A stretch of DNA of 19,653 nucleotides. Origin: JASFEQ01 sp050122535 (GTDB lineage Bacteria; Desulfobacterota; DSM-4660; Desulfatiglandales; HGW-15). Below, piece by piece: positions 7,294-15,089 of the stretch. Each line of letters begins with the position of its first letter. The stretch's first letter is position 1. Where the stretch lies: NCBI GenBank assembly GCA_050122535.1, contig JASFIT010000030.1:1-19653 (forward strand). Direction: 5' to 3'. The translations under genes and the position numbers were made by a program. A model generated the notes under the pieces. The model was not told the DNA's origin. It saw nothing but the letters and a program-made list of their open reading frames with translations, and did no database searches.

Positions 7294-8354
7294 AAACGGC
7301 ATGGAAGATAATAGGAATTGTTATTGCTCTGGCACTGCTTGGCAGCGTAATGGCTTACTTGGCCGGCTTTTTTGAAGAAAAGATCCCAGTGGATTTCAGG
7401 GGTGTCTTGCCATCACATGGCGGGGAAGCGGTCCTTACCGTAGAAGTTACCACAGAACCTGTCATAGAGCAGGCCTCAGGCACCATTCGGGCCAAGGTAG
7501 AGACCGTTATCTCTCCTCTGATTACCGCCACCATCTCAACCCTTGCCGTCCGAGCGGGTGATGATGTGAAGCAGGGTGAAGTGTTGGCAGAATTGGATTC
7601 AAGGGAGCTTCAGGCCCGGGTTGACCAAGCTCACCAGGCGGTGGTCGCCGCAAAGGCCAACCTGTCACTGGCCGAACGAGACTCTGAGCGGATCCAGCGG
7701 ATTTTTAGAGCAGACCGTGGTGCCGTTTCAAAGGCCGAACTGGATCGCGTGCAGGCATCATTGCGCACTGCCAGGGCCCAGCTTATACGCGCTCGGCGTC
7801 AAGAAGACGAAGCAAAGACTGCCCTCAGTTACAGCTCTCTCTCAGCCCCTATTTCAGGTCGTGTTGTGGAGCGCTATGCAGACCCGGGTGACACGGCGCG
7901 ACAGGGTGAGGCCCTGCTCCGCATGTACGATCCCGCTACCCTTCGGCTTGAAGCGAGCGTTCGAGAGTCGGTGGCTTCAAAGCTGACAAGGGGTCAAAGC
8001 CTTACCGCCAAGGTGGATGCGCTTGATAAGGCCTTTCAAGCCGTGGTAGACGAGATCGTCCCTTCCGCTGATCCCGGCTCTCGCTCATTTCTGGTTAAAG
8101 TGGCCCTGAAAGGTAGCTCTGGTCTGTATCCAGGCATGTTTGGCAGGCTGCTGATCCCTATCGGACAAACTAACAAAATCTACATACCTTTAAAAACTGT
8201 GACACAGGTGGGGCAGCTCCACTTCGTCATTTTGAAAACGGAGCAGGGGCCGATCCGTCGTTATGTGCGTCTGGGGGCGCGCTCCAGTGGAGAACGGGTC
8301 CAGGTGATCAGTGGCCTTGCCGCTGGCGAGAAAATTCTGATCCCTGAATCCTGA
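7290..8354 (+). CDS. RND periplasmic adaptor (membrane fusion protein, HlyD/AcrA-like)
   Basis: This 354-residue adaptor should bridge the RND permease to an outer-membrane channel. An N-terminal membrane anchor (about residues 5-27) has no lipobox cysteine. It is followed by the first lipoyl half (about 68-104, with GDDVKQGEVLAEL), an alpha-helical coiled-coil hairpin (about 105-178), the second lipoyl half (about 182-212, SAPISGRVVERYADPGD), and beta-barrel and membrane-proximal domains to the end. It starts with GTG inside the permease stop codon and has GAGGAGG about 9 nt upstream. In most RND operons the adaptor comes before the permease; here the order is reversed. The start could also be a later codon, but the membrane anchor supports this one. 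Confidence 0.92.
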   Translation: MKTAWKIIGIVIALALLGSVMAYLAGFFEEKIPVDFRGVLPSHGGEAVLTVEVTTEPVIEQASGTIRAKVETVISPLITATISTLAVRAGDDVKQGEVLAELDSRELQARVDQAHQAVVAAKANLSLAERDSERIQRIFRADRGAVSKAELDRVQASLRTARAQLIRARRQEDEAKTALSYSSLSAPISGRVVERYADPGDTARQGEALLRMYDPATLRLEASVRESVASKLTRGQSLTAKVDALDKAFQAVVDEIVPSADPGSRSFLVKVALKGSSGLYPGMFGRLLIPIGQTNKIYIPLKTVTQVGQLHFVILKTEQGPIRRYVRLGARSSGERVQVISGLAAGEKILIPES

Positions 8355-8410
8355 TTTTGTGCCTGTCCCTGAGAACAGGATATCCCCCAGACTTACGAGG
8401 CAGTGTCGCA

Positions 8411-8580
8411 TTTCGTCATCCCGGCCAAATGCCGCGGAGCGGGATGCGAGCCGGGATCCAGAACGATCCAATTTTCGGGTACCTTCCTGGATTCCCCTTC
8501 GACTTCGCTCAGGGTGGTGAGCCTGTCGAACCACGGGTCTCGCCCACAAGCCTGCCCGTACTCGACACATGGTTGGGCTC
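8411..8580. repeat. Dispersed intergenic palindromic repeats
   Basis: ATCCCGGC (8418-8425) pairs perfectly with GCCGGGAT (8450-8457), the outer stem of a GTCATCCCGG...CCGGGATCCAG type element. TTCGACTTCGCTCA (8498-8511) and TGAGCCTGTCGAA (8518-8530) form the palindromic element whose minus-strand translation reads RQAHHPERSRR; it matches the copy at 3112-3144. The remaining bases to 8580 contain TCGCCC near 8543 and GGGCTCGCCC near 8575 and may belong to the same composite. Frames across this region (for example 8190-8570 on the minus strand) are products of the repeat. The gap from 8355 to 8735 otherwise holds only a weak promoter-like pair (TTGTTA 8648, TATGCT 8671). Confidence 0.75.
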
Positions 8581-8735
8581 GCCCGGAATGAAAGTTTTGT
8601 TGAATTGCACCAGAGCCTCTTATTAGAAAAGGAATCTTAAAATATTATTGTTAAGGGCGTCGGTAATGACTATGCTAAGCATCCTCCCTACCACCCTGTA
8701 TTGACCAACGCTGACGGGACGGAACGAGCACAAAA

Positions 8736-9395
8736 ATGACGCCAAAGCCTCAGGCCTTCACCACCAATGAGTGGAAGATCATCTGCCAGCATAGGACCCC
8801 CTATCAGGTGCAGCAGTTCCTCAATGCGCTCCCTTACAACCAGGAAAAAAGCAAGGAGACGTTACACACCTTTAGGCGTGTCATTAGGCTTGGGTCTGCC
8901 CACTGCCTGGAGGCCGCGTTGTCCGCTGCCGTGATCCTGGAGCAACATGGTTACCCCACCCTGCTGCTCGATCTTGAGTCACAAGACGATCTTGATCACG
9001 TCCTTTTTCTTTACCAAAAAGGGGGCAAGTGGGGCACGGTGGCTCGTTCTCGCGATCCAGGTTTGCATGGCAGGAAGCCTGTTTTCCCCACCCTCCGGGA
9101 ACTCGTCGACAGTTACGCCGACCCTTATATTGACTTCTCAGGGCGTATCGTCGGCTTCGGCGTCGGCAACCTGGCCCATCTTGGCAACTATGACTGGCGA
9201 CTTTCTGAGCGAAACGCCTGGAAGGTGGAGCGTTTCTTGATCGAGATGCCCCACCGCCCCTTCCGCATGTCCAATCAACGGTATGGATATTGGCACAAGC
9301 GCTATGTGAATTACAGGAAGCGATATCCACATCGTAAGCCCCTTTACTATCCCAACCGGCGTTGCTGGACACCAGGTTACCCGAAGAATCTGTGA
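8736..9395 (+). CDS. Transglutaminase/papain-like fold protein with basic aromatic tail
   Basis: This 219-residue protein has no signal peptide. A likely Cys-His-Asp arrangement is visible: C57 in SAHCLEAALSAA, H88 in DLDHVLFLY and D107 in SRDPGLHGR. The Cys begins a helix and the His begins a strand, as in transglutaminase-like (cysteine-protease fold) domains. After about residue 165 the protein is very rich in Arg, Lys, Tyr and Trp (for example GYWHKRYVNYRKRYPHRKP), which may bind nucleic acid, membrane or polysaccharide. The family name is unknown to me, and catalysis is inferred from motif placement only. There is no strong Shine-Dalgarno before the ATG. It stands alone between a repeat-filled gap and an AT-rich gap. 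Confidence 0.7.
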   Translation: MTPKPQAFTTNEWKIICQHRTPYQVQQFLNALPYNQEKSKETLHTFRRVIRLGSAHCLEAALSAAVILEQHGYPTLLLDLESQDDLDHVLFLYQKGGKWGTVARSRDPGLHGRKPVFPTLRELVDSYADPYIDFSGRIVGFGVGNLAHLGNYDWRLSERNAWKVERFLIEMPHRPFRMSNQRYGYWHKRYVNYRKRYPHRKPLYYPNRRCWTPGYPKNL

Positions 9396-9811
9396 GGAGT
9401 GTTCAATAAATGAATTCATAACGTTCAAAAGTGTTGGCACAGTCTTTTGAGCCAGCCAGTTTTAGTTGATAGTCAATTTTCCGGCAATGCCAATCTCCTC
9501 GAGGTGATATCTATTTTGCTCCTTGCCAACAATTACCCCTTCTCCGATGTCTTATCCCTCCTCGATTATATTCTCCCCTGATGGGTTTCATATCCAGGGT
9601 GAAGATTTGATCACCGCCTCTGAAAATCAGTCATCAATGCTTAAGGGTGGGTACAATATATGGTGTAAATATCTTTTTCTGACCACAAAATATATATAAA
9701 TTATATAAATTTTTATTAAGTTATATAAAAAATTTGACAAATATTATTATATGAATATAATTTATTGTTATTTATTTGCGTCATTTGTAACAAACAAAAC
9801 CAGGAGATCCT
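9396..9811. other. 416-bp non-coding gap with very AT-rich 3' half
   Basis: The left part (about 9414-9581) contains an uninterrupted plus-strand frame without a convincing start, ending TGA at 9579-9581; it may be a decayed gene tail. From about 9640 to 9780 the composition becomes extremely AT-rich, with runs such as ATATATATAAATTATAT. This stretch holds the promoter of the HTH gene and could be bent or bound by nucleoid proteins. Confidence 0.6.
9734..9761 (+). promoter_or_regulatory. Strong sigma70-type promoter of the XRE-type gene
   Basis: TTGACA (9734-9739), a 16-nt spacer and TATAAT (9756-9761) are both perfect hexamers, preceded by A/T-rich sequence that resembles an UP element. A small inverted repeat TTTGT-A-ACAAA (9784-9794) lies in the leader before the start codon and could be an autoregulatory site. 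Confidence 0.7.
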
Positions 9812-10012
9812 TTGGGTCGCAATCGTGTAAAAAAAAATAGGGAGGAGCGCCTCATGAGCAAGGCCGAGCTTGCCCGGAAAGCGGGCGTTTCACCTTTGAC
9901 CATTTACCGGATCGAGAAAGGATATTCTTGTCGTTTGGAAACCATGAGAAAAATTCTATTGGCGCTCGGTTGTCCCCTTTCGGACAAGAAGAAGATCTTC
10001 CTTGGCGACTGA
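9812..10012 (+). CDS. Small XRE/Cro-type helix-turn-helix protein
   Basis: This 66-residue protein is almost entirely one helix-turn-helix domain: SKAELARKAGVSPLTIYRIE (residues 16-35) is a typical XRE recognition unit, and it is followed by a short helix and LSDKKKIF. The start is TTG, supported by AGGAG 5 nt upstream. Similar mini-regulators are, by memory, common in Deltaproteobacteria, but the target is unknown. It has an unusually good promoter for a regulator. The DksA-type gene follows 205 bp later with its own promoter candidate. Confidence 0.85.
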   Translation: MGRNRVKKNREERLMSKAELARKAGVSPLTIYRIEKGYSCRLETMRKILLALGCPLSDKKKIFLGD

Positions 10013-10145
10013 TCAGCGGCAAAAATCAAAGACCTCAGAACGGTATTGGCCACATAAATCTGATTAAGAGTCTCTCGTTGGTTTGGAAGAGAATTCATCT
10101 ACGGTATTTGTAGGGAGGGAAACATGCATAAATAGCATCAAAACC

Positions 10146-10173
10146 TTGACAGAATCAAAAATCGGCTTAAGAT
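10146..10173 (+). promoter_or_regulatory. Sigma70-type promoter candidate for the DksA-type gene
   Basis: TTGACA (10146-10151), a 16-nt spacer and TAAGAT (10168-10173) lie about 45 nt before the ATG at 10218. The -35 is perfect and the -10 is moderate. Confidence 0.45.
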
Positions 10174-10217
10174 TCATTCGCTTTAACCAATAAACCGCAG
10201 CTATTATCGGAGGAACG

Positions 10218-10871
10218 ATGAAACAGAAAGTTGTCAAGAGGGGATCAAAGCCTAATAAGCATAAAGCCATGGCTATTGCTGGAGCCGGGAGCAAGAAAAG
10301 GAAGAGACGTCTCTCCATTAAAAGCCGGGATTTCCGCGCAAGATCTCTTGAAAATTTGACGGCTAAAAGGCAGGAAGTGGAAGAGACACTCGAGCGTCTG
10401 ACCGAAAGCCAAAAGGCATATGAAGGGCTAAGTTCTGCCCATGATTCTAGAGAAGAGGTGGATCAGGCTGAAAGGGAAATTTCAGCCCAGACACATTACA
10501 GTCTCCTGGAAAGAAAAAACAAGGAATTGAAAAAGATTGAAACCCTCATTCGCAGGATTTTAGAGGATGAAGAATTTGGGCGGTGCGAAGAATGTGGCAA
10601 GCGAATTCCTGATGAGCGATTGTTGATTGTCCCAGAGGCGACCCGGTGTGTTCCCTGTCAGCGGGAAACGGAAAAATGGGACTCAAGAGGTGGTGTGGCT
10701 GAAATATCCTTCACTTCCTCACGGAGCAAAAAGGAACCCGGGTGGGGACCTAACGAGGACTTCGATGATGAGGTAAAAATCAGCCTTAAGACGGATATGG
10801 AATACCTATCCTTTGTGGACGTGGGAGAGACAGATCCTGGAGAGCCTGGGGGTGAGAACAATGAGAAATAG
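10218..10871 (+). CDS. DksA/TraR-family zinc-finger protein with extended termini
   Basis: This 217-residue protein has the DksA layout: two long helices forming a coiled coil (about 40-118), a tip with VDQA (D82, A84, matching DksA D74 and A76, with E79 where DksA has D71), and a C4 zinc finger (C123, C126, C144, C147; CEECGKR and CVPCQRE). DksA-type proteins enter the RNA polymerase secondary channel and modulate transcription, often with ppGpp. Compared with DksA it has a long lysine/arginine-rich N-terminal tail (about 1-35) and an acidic C-terminal extension (about 155-217). GGAGG lies 4 nt before the ATG. The gene is probably monocistronic. A specialised paralogue is more likely than the housekeeping DksA, since the tail is unusual. 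Confidence 0.85.
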   Translation: MKQKVVKRGSKPNKHKAMAIAGAGSKKRKRRLSIKSRDFRARSLENLTAKRQEVEETLERLTESQKAYEGLSSAHDSREEVDQAEREISAQTHYSLLERKNKELKKIETLIRRILEDEEFGRCEECGKRIPDERLLIVPEATRCVPCQRETEKWDSRGGVAEISFTSSRSKKEPGWGPNEDFDDEVKISLKTDMEYLSFVDVGETDPGEPGGENNEK

Positions 10872-10974
10872 CCCTCTCACGCCTCACGTCAGGGGCAAGA
10901 AGTCACATGGTGAGGTGTATCCATATAAGGCAAGCTCTTTATTATAGAGGTTAGCTGCGGAGGCCGGCGGAGCA

Positions 10975-13071
10975 CTACGCATAACTCATTTTGAATTTCT
11001 CCTGCATGTAATGCAGGTAATCATCCCCGAAGCGGACATTGAGAATCCATACCTGATATTGCTTTTGATAAGGGACATCACTCGCTTCCGCATAGTGAAA
11101 GGGATAAAACAGAATGGGAACCCTCTCCATATGATACGCCGATGTTAACTGGCCGATTGCAATGGATAGAATATTCCAGGGCAAGCCTTCCGGATTTATC
11201 ACCATAATCTTTATGGAATTTAACAGTTCACTCAGATTAAATCCCATGTCTGACTGATCGACGATCAGAACAGCATTCAACCTACCCCTGTAACTTAGGG
11301 AATAAACCTTCAATCTCCTTAGAAAACCCAATCTACTATAGACCTCTTCCAAGGATTCGCCCCTAGAATCCTTTGGCCCAAGGCCCAAAGCGTCCAGAAA
11401 CAAGCCATTGGAGTAATGACGGTAGAACCGATTCATTTCCCACAGATCCTGTGCTGAAGATTGCTTTAGCAACCATCCTTTCGGTAGTGCCGTACTTAAA
11501 CGAAGACTTGAATAAGGAACATATTTGAAGAGATCCATCGAACAACCCTTAGGATTGTTCAGGGCCCTGGCAAAATTACCGAAAATCCGATCTGGAAATT
11601 TGTTCTGAGGTCGGAAATAACACATGACGTAGTCCATATTCGCCGAGGGCAGACAACACATCTCATTCAAATAATGCATGAGTCGCTTCAGCAATATAAA
11701 ACCAGCACGTTTGTTATCAATAGCCTTGGCAGCATAGTGGTGAATCATCCAGGTTCTCTCGTACGCCCTCACCATGGATATATGACCATAAATCCGCCCG
11801 TTCCTTTGGTATGTGAGATGCCTCGCAATCTCTGGTCTCTCTTGGTAAACCCTCCGATAAGTCTCTTTCAGACTTTCTTTGTAGGGCTGGATGAGACGAT
11901 ATTTCAAGGGGTAAATGAAGCTCGAATCGAAAAAGAACTCCCAAAGGGCGTCCATATCCACTTCGTCGGAGATATAAGCATGACCGTCCAATGCCTTGCT
12001 TAAGATGTGCGTGAGGCGACTGTATGAACTGATATCCATGTCCAGAATAACAAAACCGCATCGGATACTTTTCTTGTTCTCTTCTGAACGGTGAATGACT
12101 TGAGCCATGCACTTCATCTCATTTATGCCGGCAAAGTCAATGGTCAGTTCGGGGATAATCATACCCTGCATAAGTACGCCCTCAACATCGCTCTCACAGA
12201 CGGAAAAGCCGGAGGTGGAGATGTTATAAACCTCCATTTGGACCTTTTTTTTCAGAAAAGGATGAATGAAGCTAATAGTAGGTTGTGGCGTCAGTTGCTG
12301 GCGAAGGTTTCGGATGCGTCCTCTTTTGAATCGGTTGATCTTTTCAATAACCGGGGCCAAAACAATCTCTCTATCCAAATAATCGCCCCGTTGGCGGACA
12401 CATCGACAGGTGCCAGAAAATAGAATCTGTTCTTTTTGGTATAAATGAATATTTACCAATTCATCTGAATTGAACCAATGAAACGAATGGGAAGGTTTGG
12501 AACTGACTCTGATCCGGAATCCGACCGGGCTGAAATCCAATAGCTCACCCTTGGCGAAAAAACCGCTCTGAAACAACTCGGCTTTCACGTCCCTGCAGGA
12601 ATACCGCCTAGTCTGCCTCAGGCCCACAGCAAAACTCGTCTCCGGCAATCGAACCTTCAGGTGGTTTCCGCTAATCTCATTCAATTGGATTGGCGCCAGT
12701 ATCATGGACCGACCATCATCAATGATAATATGGAAAACTTCGTAATTCCTCAGGTTAAGGGCTTGGAGTTGCCCATCGGCCCATCTACAGGTAAGTTCCC
12801 TCCCAATGAAAGGATCAGGATGGGCGCGCAAAAGAATATTTTCTTTAAACTTGGAGTGGCGAAGGTGGACGAGTACATGTTTCCCTGAAAAATGGGCGTA
12901 GTTCAGCATATTACTCAGGCCTTCTTGATTAATAGTTTGCGCGCTTTGCAGAGCACGGTTCAGATCTTGGCGCCGGAATACCCAAGGCCGAAATTGCAAT
13001 TCATTTCTTGAAACAGGATCTAAAGGCCTGCCCCCTTTTGAAAAAACATTTTCCAATTTATTCAAGGCCAT
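10975..13071 (-). CDS. Tandem PilZ protein with C-terminal acyltransferase-like region
   Basis: This protein of about 698 residues (705 if the upstream ATG at 13092 is used) carries two PilZ-type c-di-GMP-binding modules. In the longer numbering the first has RYSCR (R163, R167) and DFSPVG (186-191), and the second has RGRIR (R257, R261) and NISTSG (290-295). Both fit the RxxxR and D/NxSxxG signature. The region from about 385 to the end is different, with strand-like segments such as IYGHISMVRAYERTWMIHHY that recall a GNAT-type acyltransferase fold, possibly duplicated; this is a weak call. No membrane segment is evident. The start at 13071 is preferred because GGGGGAGG lies about 5 nt before it, while 13092 has no ribosome-binding site. 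It overlaps the upstream regulator gene by 14 bp, so the two are co-transcribed. Confidence 0.82.
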   Translation of the reverse strand: MALNKLENVFSKGGRPLDPVSRNELQFRPWVFRRQDLNRALQSAQTINQEGLSNMLNYAHFSGKHVLVHLRHSKFKENILLRAHPDPFIGRELTCRWADGQLQALNLRNYEVFHIIIDDGRSMILAPIQLNEISGNHLKVRLPETSFAVGLRQTRRYSCRDVKAELFQSGFFAKGELLDFSPVGFRIRVSSKPSHSFHWFNSDELVNIHLYQKEQILFSGTCRCVRQRGDYLDREIVLAPVIEKINRFKRGRIRNLRQQLTPQPTISFIHPFLKKKVQMEVYNISTSGFSVCESDVEGVLMQGMIIPELTIDFAGINEMKCMAQVIHRSEENKKSIRCGFVILDMDISSYSRLTHILSKALDGHAYISDEVDMDALWEFFFDSSFIYPLKYRLIQPYKESLKETYRRVYQERPEIARHLTYQRNGRIYGHISMVRAYERTWMIHHYAAKAIDNKRAGFILLKRLMHYLNEMCCLPSANMDYVMCYFRPQNKFPDRIFGNFARALNNPKGCSMDLFKYVPYSSLRLSTALPKGWLLKQSSAQDLWEMNRFYRHYSNGLFLDALGLGPKDSRGESLEEVYSRLGFLRRLKVYSLSYRGRLNAVLIVDQSDMGFNLSELLNSIKIMVINPEGLPWNILSIAIGQLTSAYHMERVPILFYPFHYAEASDVPYQKQYQVWILNVRFGDDYLHYMQEKFKMSYA

Positions 13072-13999
13072 TTTCCCCTCCCCCGTTTTCATTTGTGAGG
13101 CCTCTTAGCGCTTTCTGCTCAGTGACCCCTTTCCCTGGTGCTTTTGAGTTTGAGGAAAATCCTTGACTCTCCCTTATGGAAGAGATGTTCATACCACTTC
13201 TGAGGAAAAGCCCAACCGGTTCAAAAGAAAGCCTTTCTGTACCCGTAGAAGCATAGACAAATAAAATACCCTCTTTGAAGAACATCGTATGGACACTATA
13301 GGGATGAGTGGTTCCATCCGCTAAGAAGACTTTAATGTTGGTAAATTTAGGACCTTGTTGGGAGAAAGTGGGGACCTCGTCGTATATTTGCTTCAAGACG
13401 CTAGACTGCGTTTCGGAAATTCCGGTGAATAGGTGCTCAATCCCTGCCCTTGAAAGCCTAGATTTTGCGAATGACATGTGAAAACCGAGCAAATCCTCCC
13501 AGTTTTGTACATGATTATGAAATTCCCAGTTAAAAAGCACTCTGAAGATATTTCTTGATTGCAGATCCCTGATGAGATCCAGCTGCTGCGCAAAAAGTGT
13601 TAGTTCCGCTTCGCGGTTTACCCATTCTATCTCGAAGTTGTGATTTAACAGGTAGGCAGGAGCTGAGATGTCCTCAAGGGTTAGTTCAGGCTGCTCACCG
13701 GATACCTCAGTTATCGTGTCCAGGGGTCGGGTCTCAGGTAAGCTCCTGAATCTTCTTGCAATATCCTGCATCGAATGGCCTTCCCTTTTTAAGACCTTCA
13801 CAATTTCGATCCGCTCCACCGCTGCTCGGGGGAAGTATCCGATTCTGCTCACCTTTCGCATGCCCTTACTCGGTCCGAGGACAATAGGTCTCGGGATGAT
13901 ACCCACCTTGATATAATTGTTAAGGGTGGCTCTGGAAATACCCGTTTTTTCCAGTAAATCCTTGCTGCTAATCAAATTCTTGTCTGTTGAGATAGGCAT
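13058..13999 (-). CDS. MerR-type HTH regulator with PAS-like/MmyB-like ligand domain
   Basis: This 313-residue protein begins with a MerR-type winged-helix DNA-binding domain (about 9-85), recognised by SSKDLLEKTGISRATLNNYI and GHSMQDIARRF. A linker leads to a PAS-like domain (about 107-260) with PAYLLNHNFEIEWVNREAEL, which resembles the ligand-binding domain of MmyB-like regulators (MLTR_LBD) but is fused here to MerR rather than XRE DNA-binding. The tail (about 280-313) looks disordered. It is the first gene of the leftward unit and probably controls it, and perhaps the divergent unit as well. The ribosome-binding site is weak (AGGT). Regulator class is solid; the ligand and targets are unknown. 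Confidence 0.85.
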   Translation of the reverse strand: MPISTDKNLISSKDLLEKTGISRATLNNYIKVGIIPRPIVLGPSKGMRKVSRIGYFPRAAVERIEIVKVLKREGHSMQDIARRFRSLPETRPLDTITEVSGEQPELTLEDISAPAYLLNHNFEIEWVNREAELTLFAQQLDLIRDLQSRNIFRVLFNWEFHNHVQNWEDLLGFHMSFAKSRLSRAGIEHLFTGISETQSSVLKQIYDEVPTFSQQGPKFTNIKVFLADGTTHPYSVHTMFFKEGILFVYASTGTERLSFEPVGLFLRSGMNISSIRESQGFSSNSKAPGKGVTEQKALRGLTNENGGGENGLE

Positions 14000-14229
14000 A
14001 TAGCAATACCTATTTATTTTAACGCTACCCCCATTGTCTAACTTGCGGCTTGTGGTAGTCTAACCCATTCCGTGTTGTTTTTCAATAACTAATTTGAATC
14101 CTTGAAAAAATCGAGATGAATATGTACAGCTCCATAATTGCGCTGTCTAAGCTACCTCACCCTTTAAGCCACTACGCACACATTTTATAGGCATTGCATT
14201 CGGTGCTGGCATTTTGAGTCACTGCATGA

Positions 14230-14257
14230 TTGACAAATAGTATTCTTCGGGTAGAAT
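14230..14257 (+). promoter_or_regulatory. Sigma70-type promoter of the rightward c-di-GMP unit
   Basis: TTGACA (14230-14235), a 16-nt spacer and TAGAAT (14252-14257) lie about 31 nt before the ATG at 14289. The rest of the 14000-14288 divergent region showed no clear leftward promoter and no obvious palindrome. Confidence 0.6.
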
Positions 14258-14288
14258 CGAGTCTTAACTAACCTCCATTGGATTTTCT

Positions 14289-15089
14289 ATGTATCTAGAA
14301 TATTGGGGACTCCGTAAATTTCCCTTCGAAAATGCTCCTGATCCCGATTTCTTTTTCCTCTCCAAAACTCATGAAGAGGGATTAATCCGCCTTATATATG
14401 CTGCAAAAATGAGGAAGGGATGTGCCATGTTGTCCGGCGATATAGGGTGTGGCAAGACCACCCTGACACAGGTCTATGTGCAGGAACTCTCCGATGGGCA
14501 GTTCGATATAGGGCTTGTCGTTAACCCCAGACTTGAACCTTTGGAGTTTCTACAGGAAGTGTTATACCAGTTTGGTTGGCCTCATGTACCTAATTCGAAA
14601 GTGGAATGTCTTCGATTATTAAACGATAAAATGCTGGAAAATATGAAGACGGACAGAGAGACGCTTTTGATCATTGATGAGGCTCAAGTACTTAGCGATT
14701 CGGCTTTTGAGGAGATAAGGCTTCTGCTCAATTTTCAATTGAATGGTCGTTTTTTGATTACCGTGATTCTTGTGGGGCAGCCCGAGCTGAATGAGAAGAT
14801 TAGAAATATTGAACAGTTGAACCAGAGGATAGCGATAAGGCACTATATAAAGCCCTTTGACCGCGAGGACACAGTTCACTATATCAATTTCAGACAGAAC
14901 AGGGCTGGCAGGGAAGAGAATGCGTTTACTTCAGAGGCGGTTGAAACGATCTATGAGATTACCAAAGGGGTGCCGAGGATGATCAACCACCTGTGTGATG
15001 TATCCCTCTTGATCGGATTCAGCATGCAGGCAAAAGTGATCGATCCGCAGATCATAGAGGATATTATGAAAGATGGTGCGATTTTCTAA
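14289..15089 (+). CDS. ExeA/GspA-type AAA ATPase
   Basis: This 266-residue ATPase starts with the family signature MYLEYWGLRKFPFENAPDP, typical of ExeA/GspA-type proteins that help place type II secretion or other envelope machines. Walker A is GDIGCGKT (50-57), Walker B is LLIIDEAQ (126-133), and a sensor-like GQPEL follows. The frame ends after the ATPase lid region without the peptidoglycan-binding domain found in longer ExeA proteins, and no membrane helix is visible. There is no clear Shine-Dalgarno before the ATG. Its 3' end overlaps the HD-GYP gene by 17 bp. Its partner machine is not in the window. Confidence 0.88.
   Translation: MYLEYWGLRKFPFENAPDPDFFFLSKTHEEGLIRLIYAAKMRKGCAMLSGDIGCGKTTLTQVYVQELSDGQFDIGLVVNPRLEPLEFLQEVLYQFGWPHVPNSKVECLRLLNDKMLENMKTDRETLLIIDEAQVLSDSAFEEIRLLLNFQLNGRFLITVILVGQPELNEKIRNIEQLNQRIAIRHYIKPFDREDTVHYINFRQNRAGREENAFTSEAVETIYEITKGVPRMINHLCDVSLLIGFSMQAKVIDPQIIEDIMKDGAIF

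Noticed and set aside
8190..8570. Minus-strand 126-residue frame
   Set aside because: It is built from the dispersed palindrome and the reverse of the adaptor gene; RQAHHPERSRR is the translated repeat, not a protein.
8884..9372. Minus-strand 162-residue frame
   Set aside because: It lies opposite the Cys-His-Asp protein, is rich in Arg, Ser, Gly and Cys in a shadow-like way, and has no motif.
9430..9450. TGGCAC resembling a sigma54 -24 box
   Set aside because: No GC at the required -12 spacing, and no gene start at a suitable distance.
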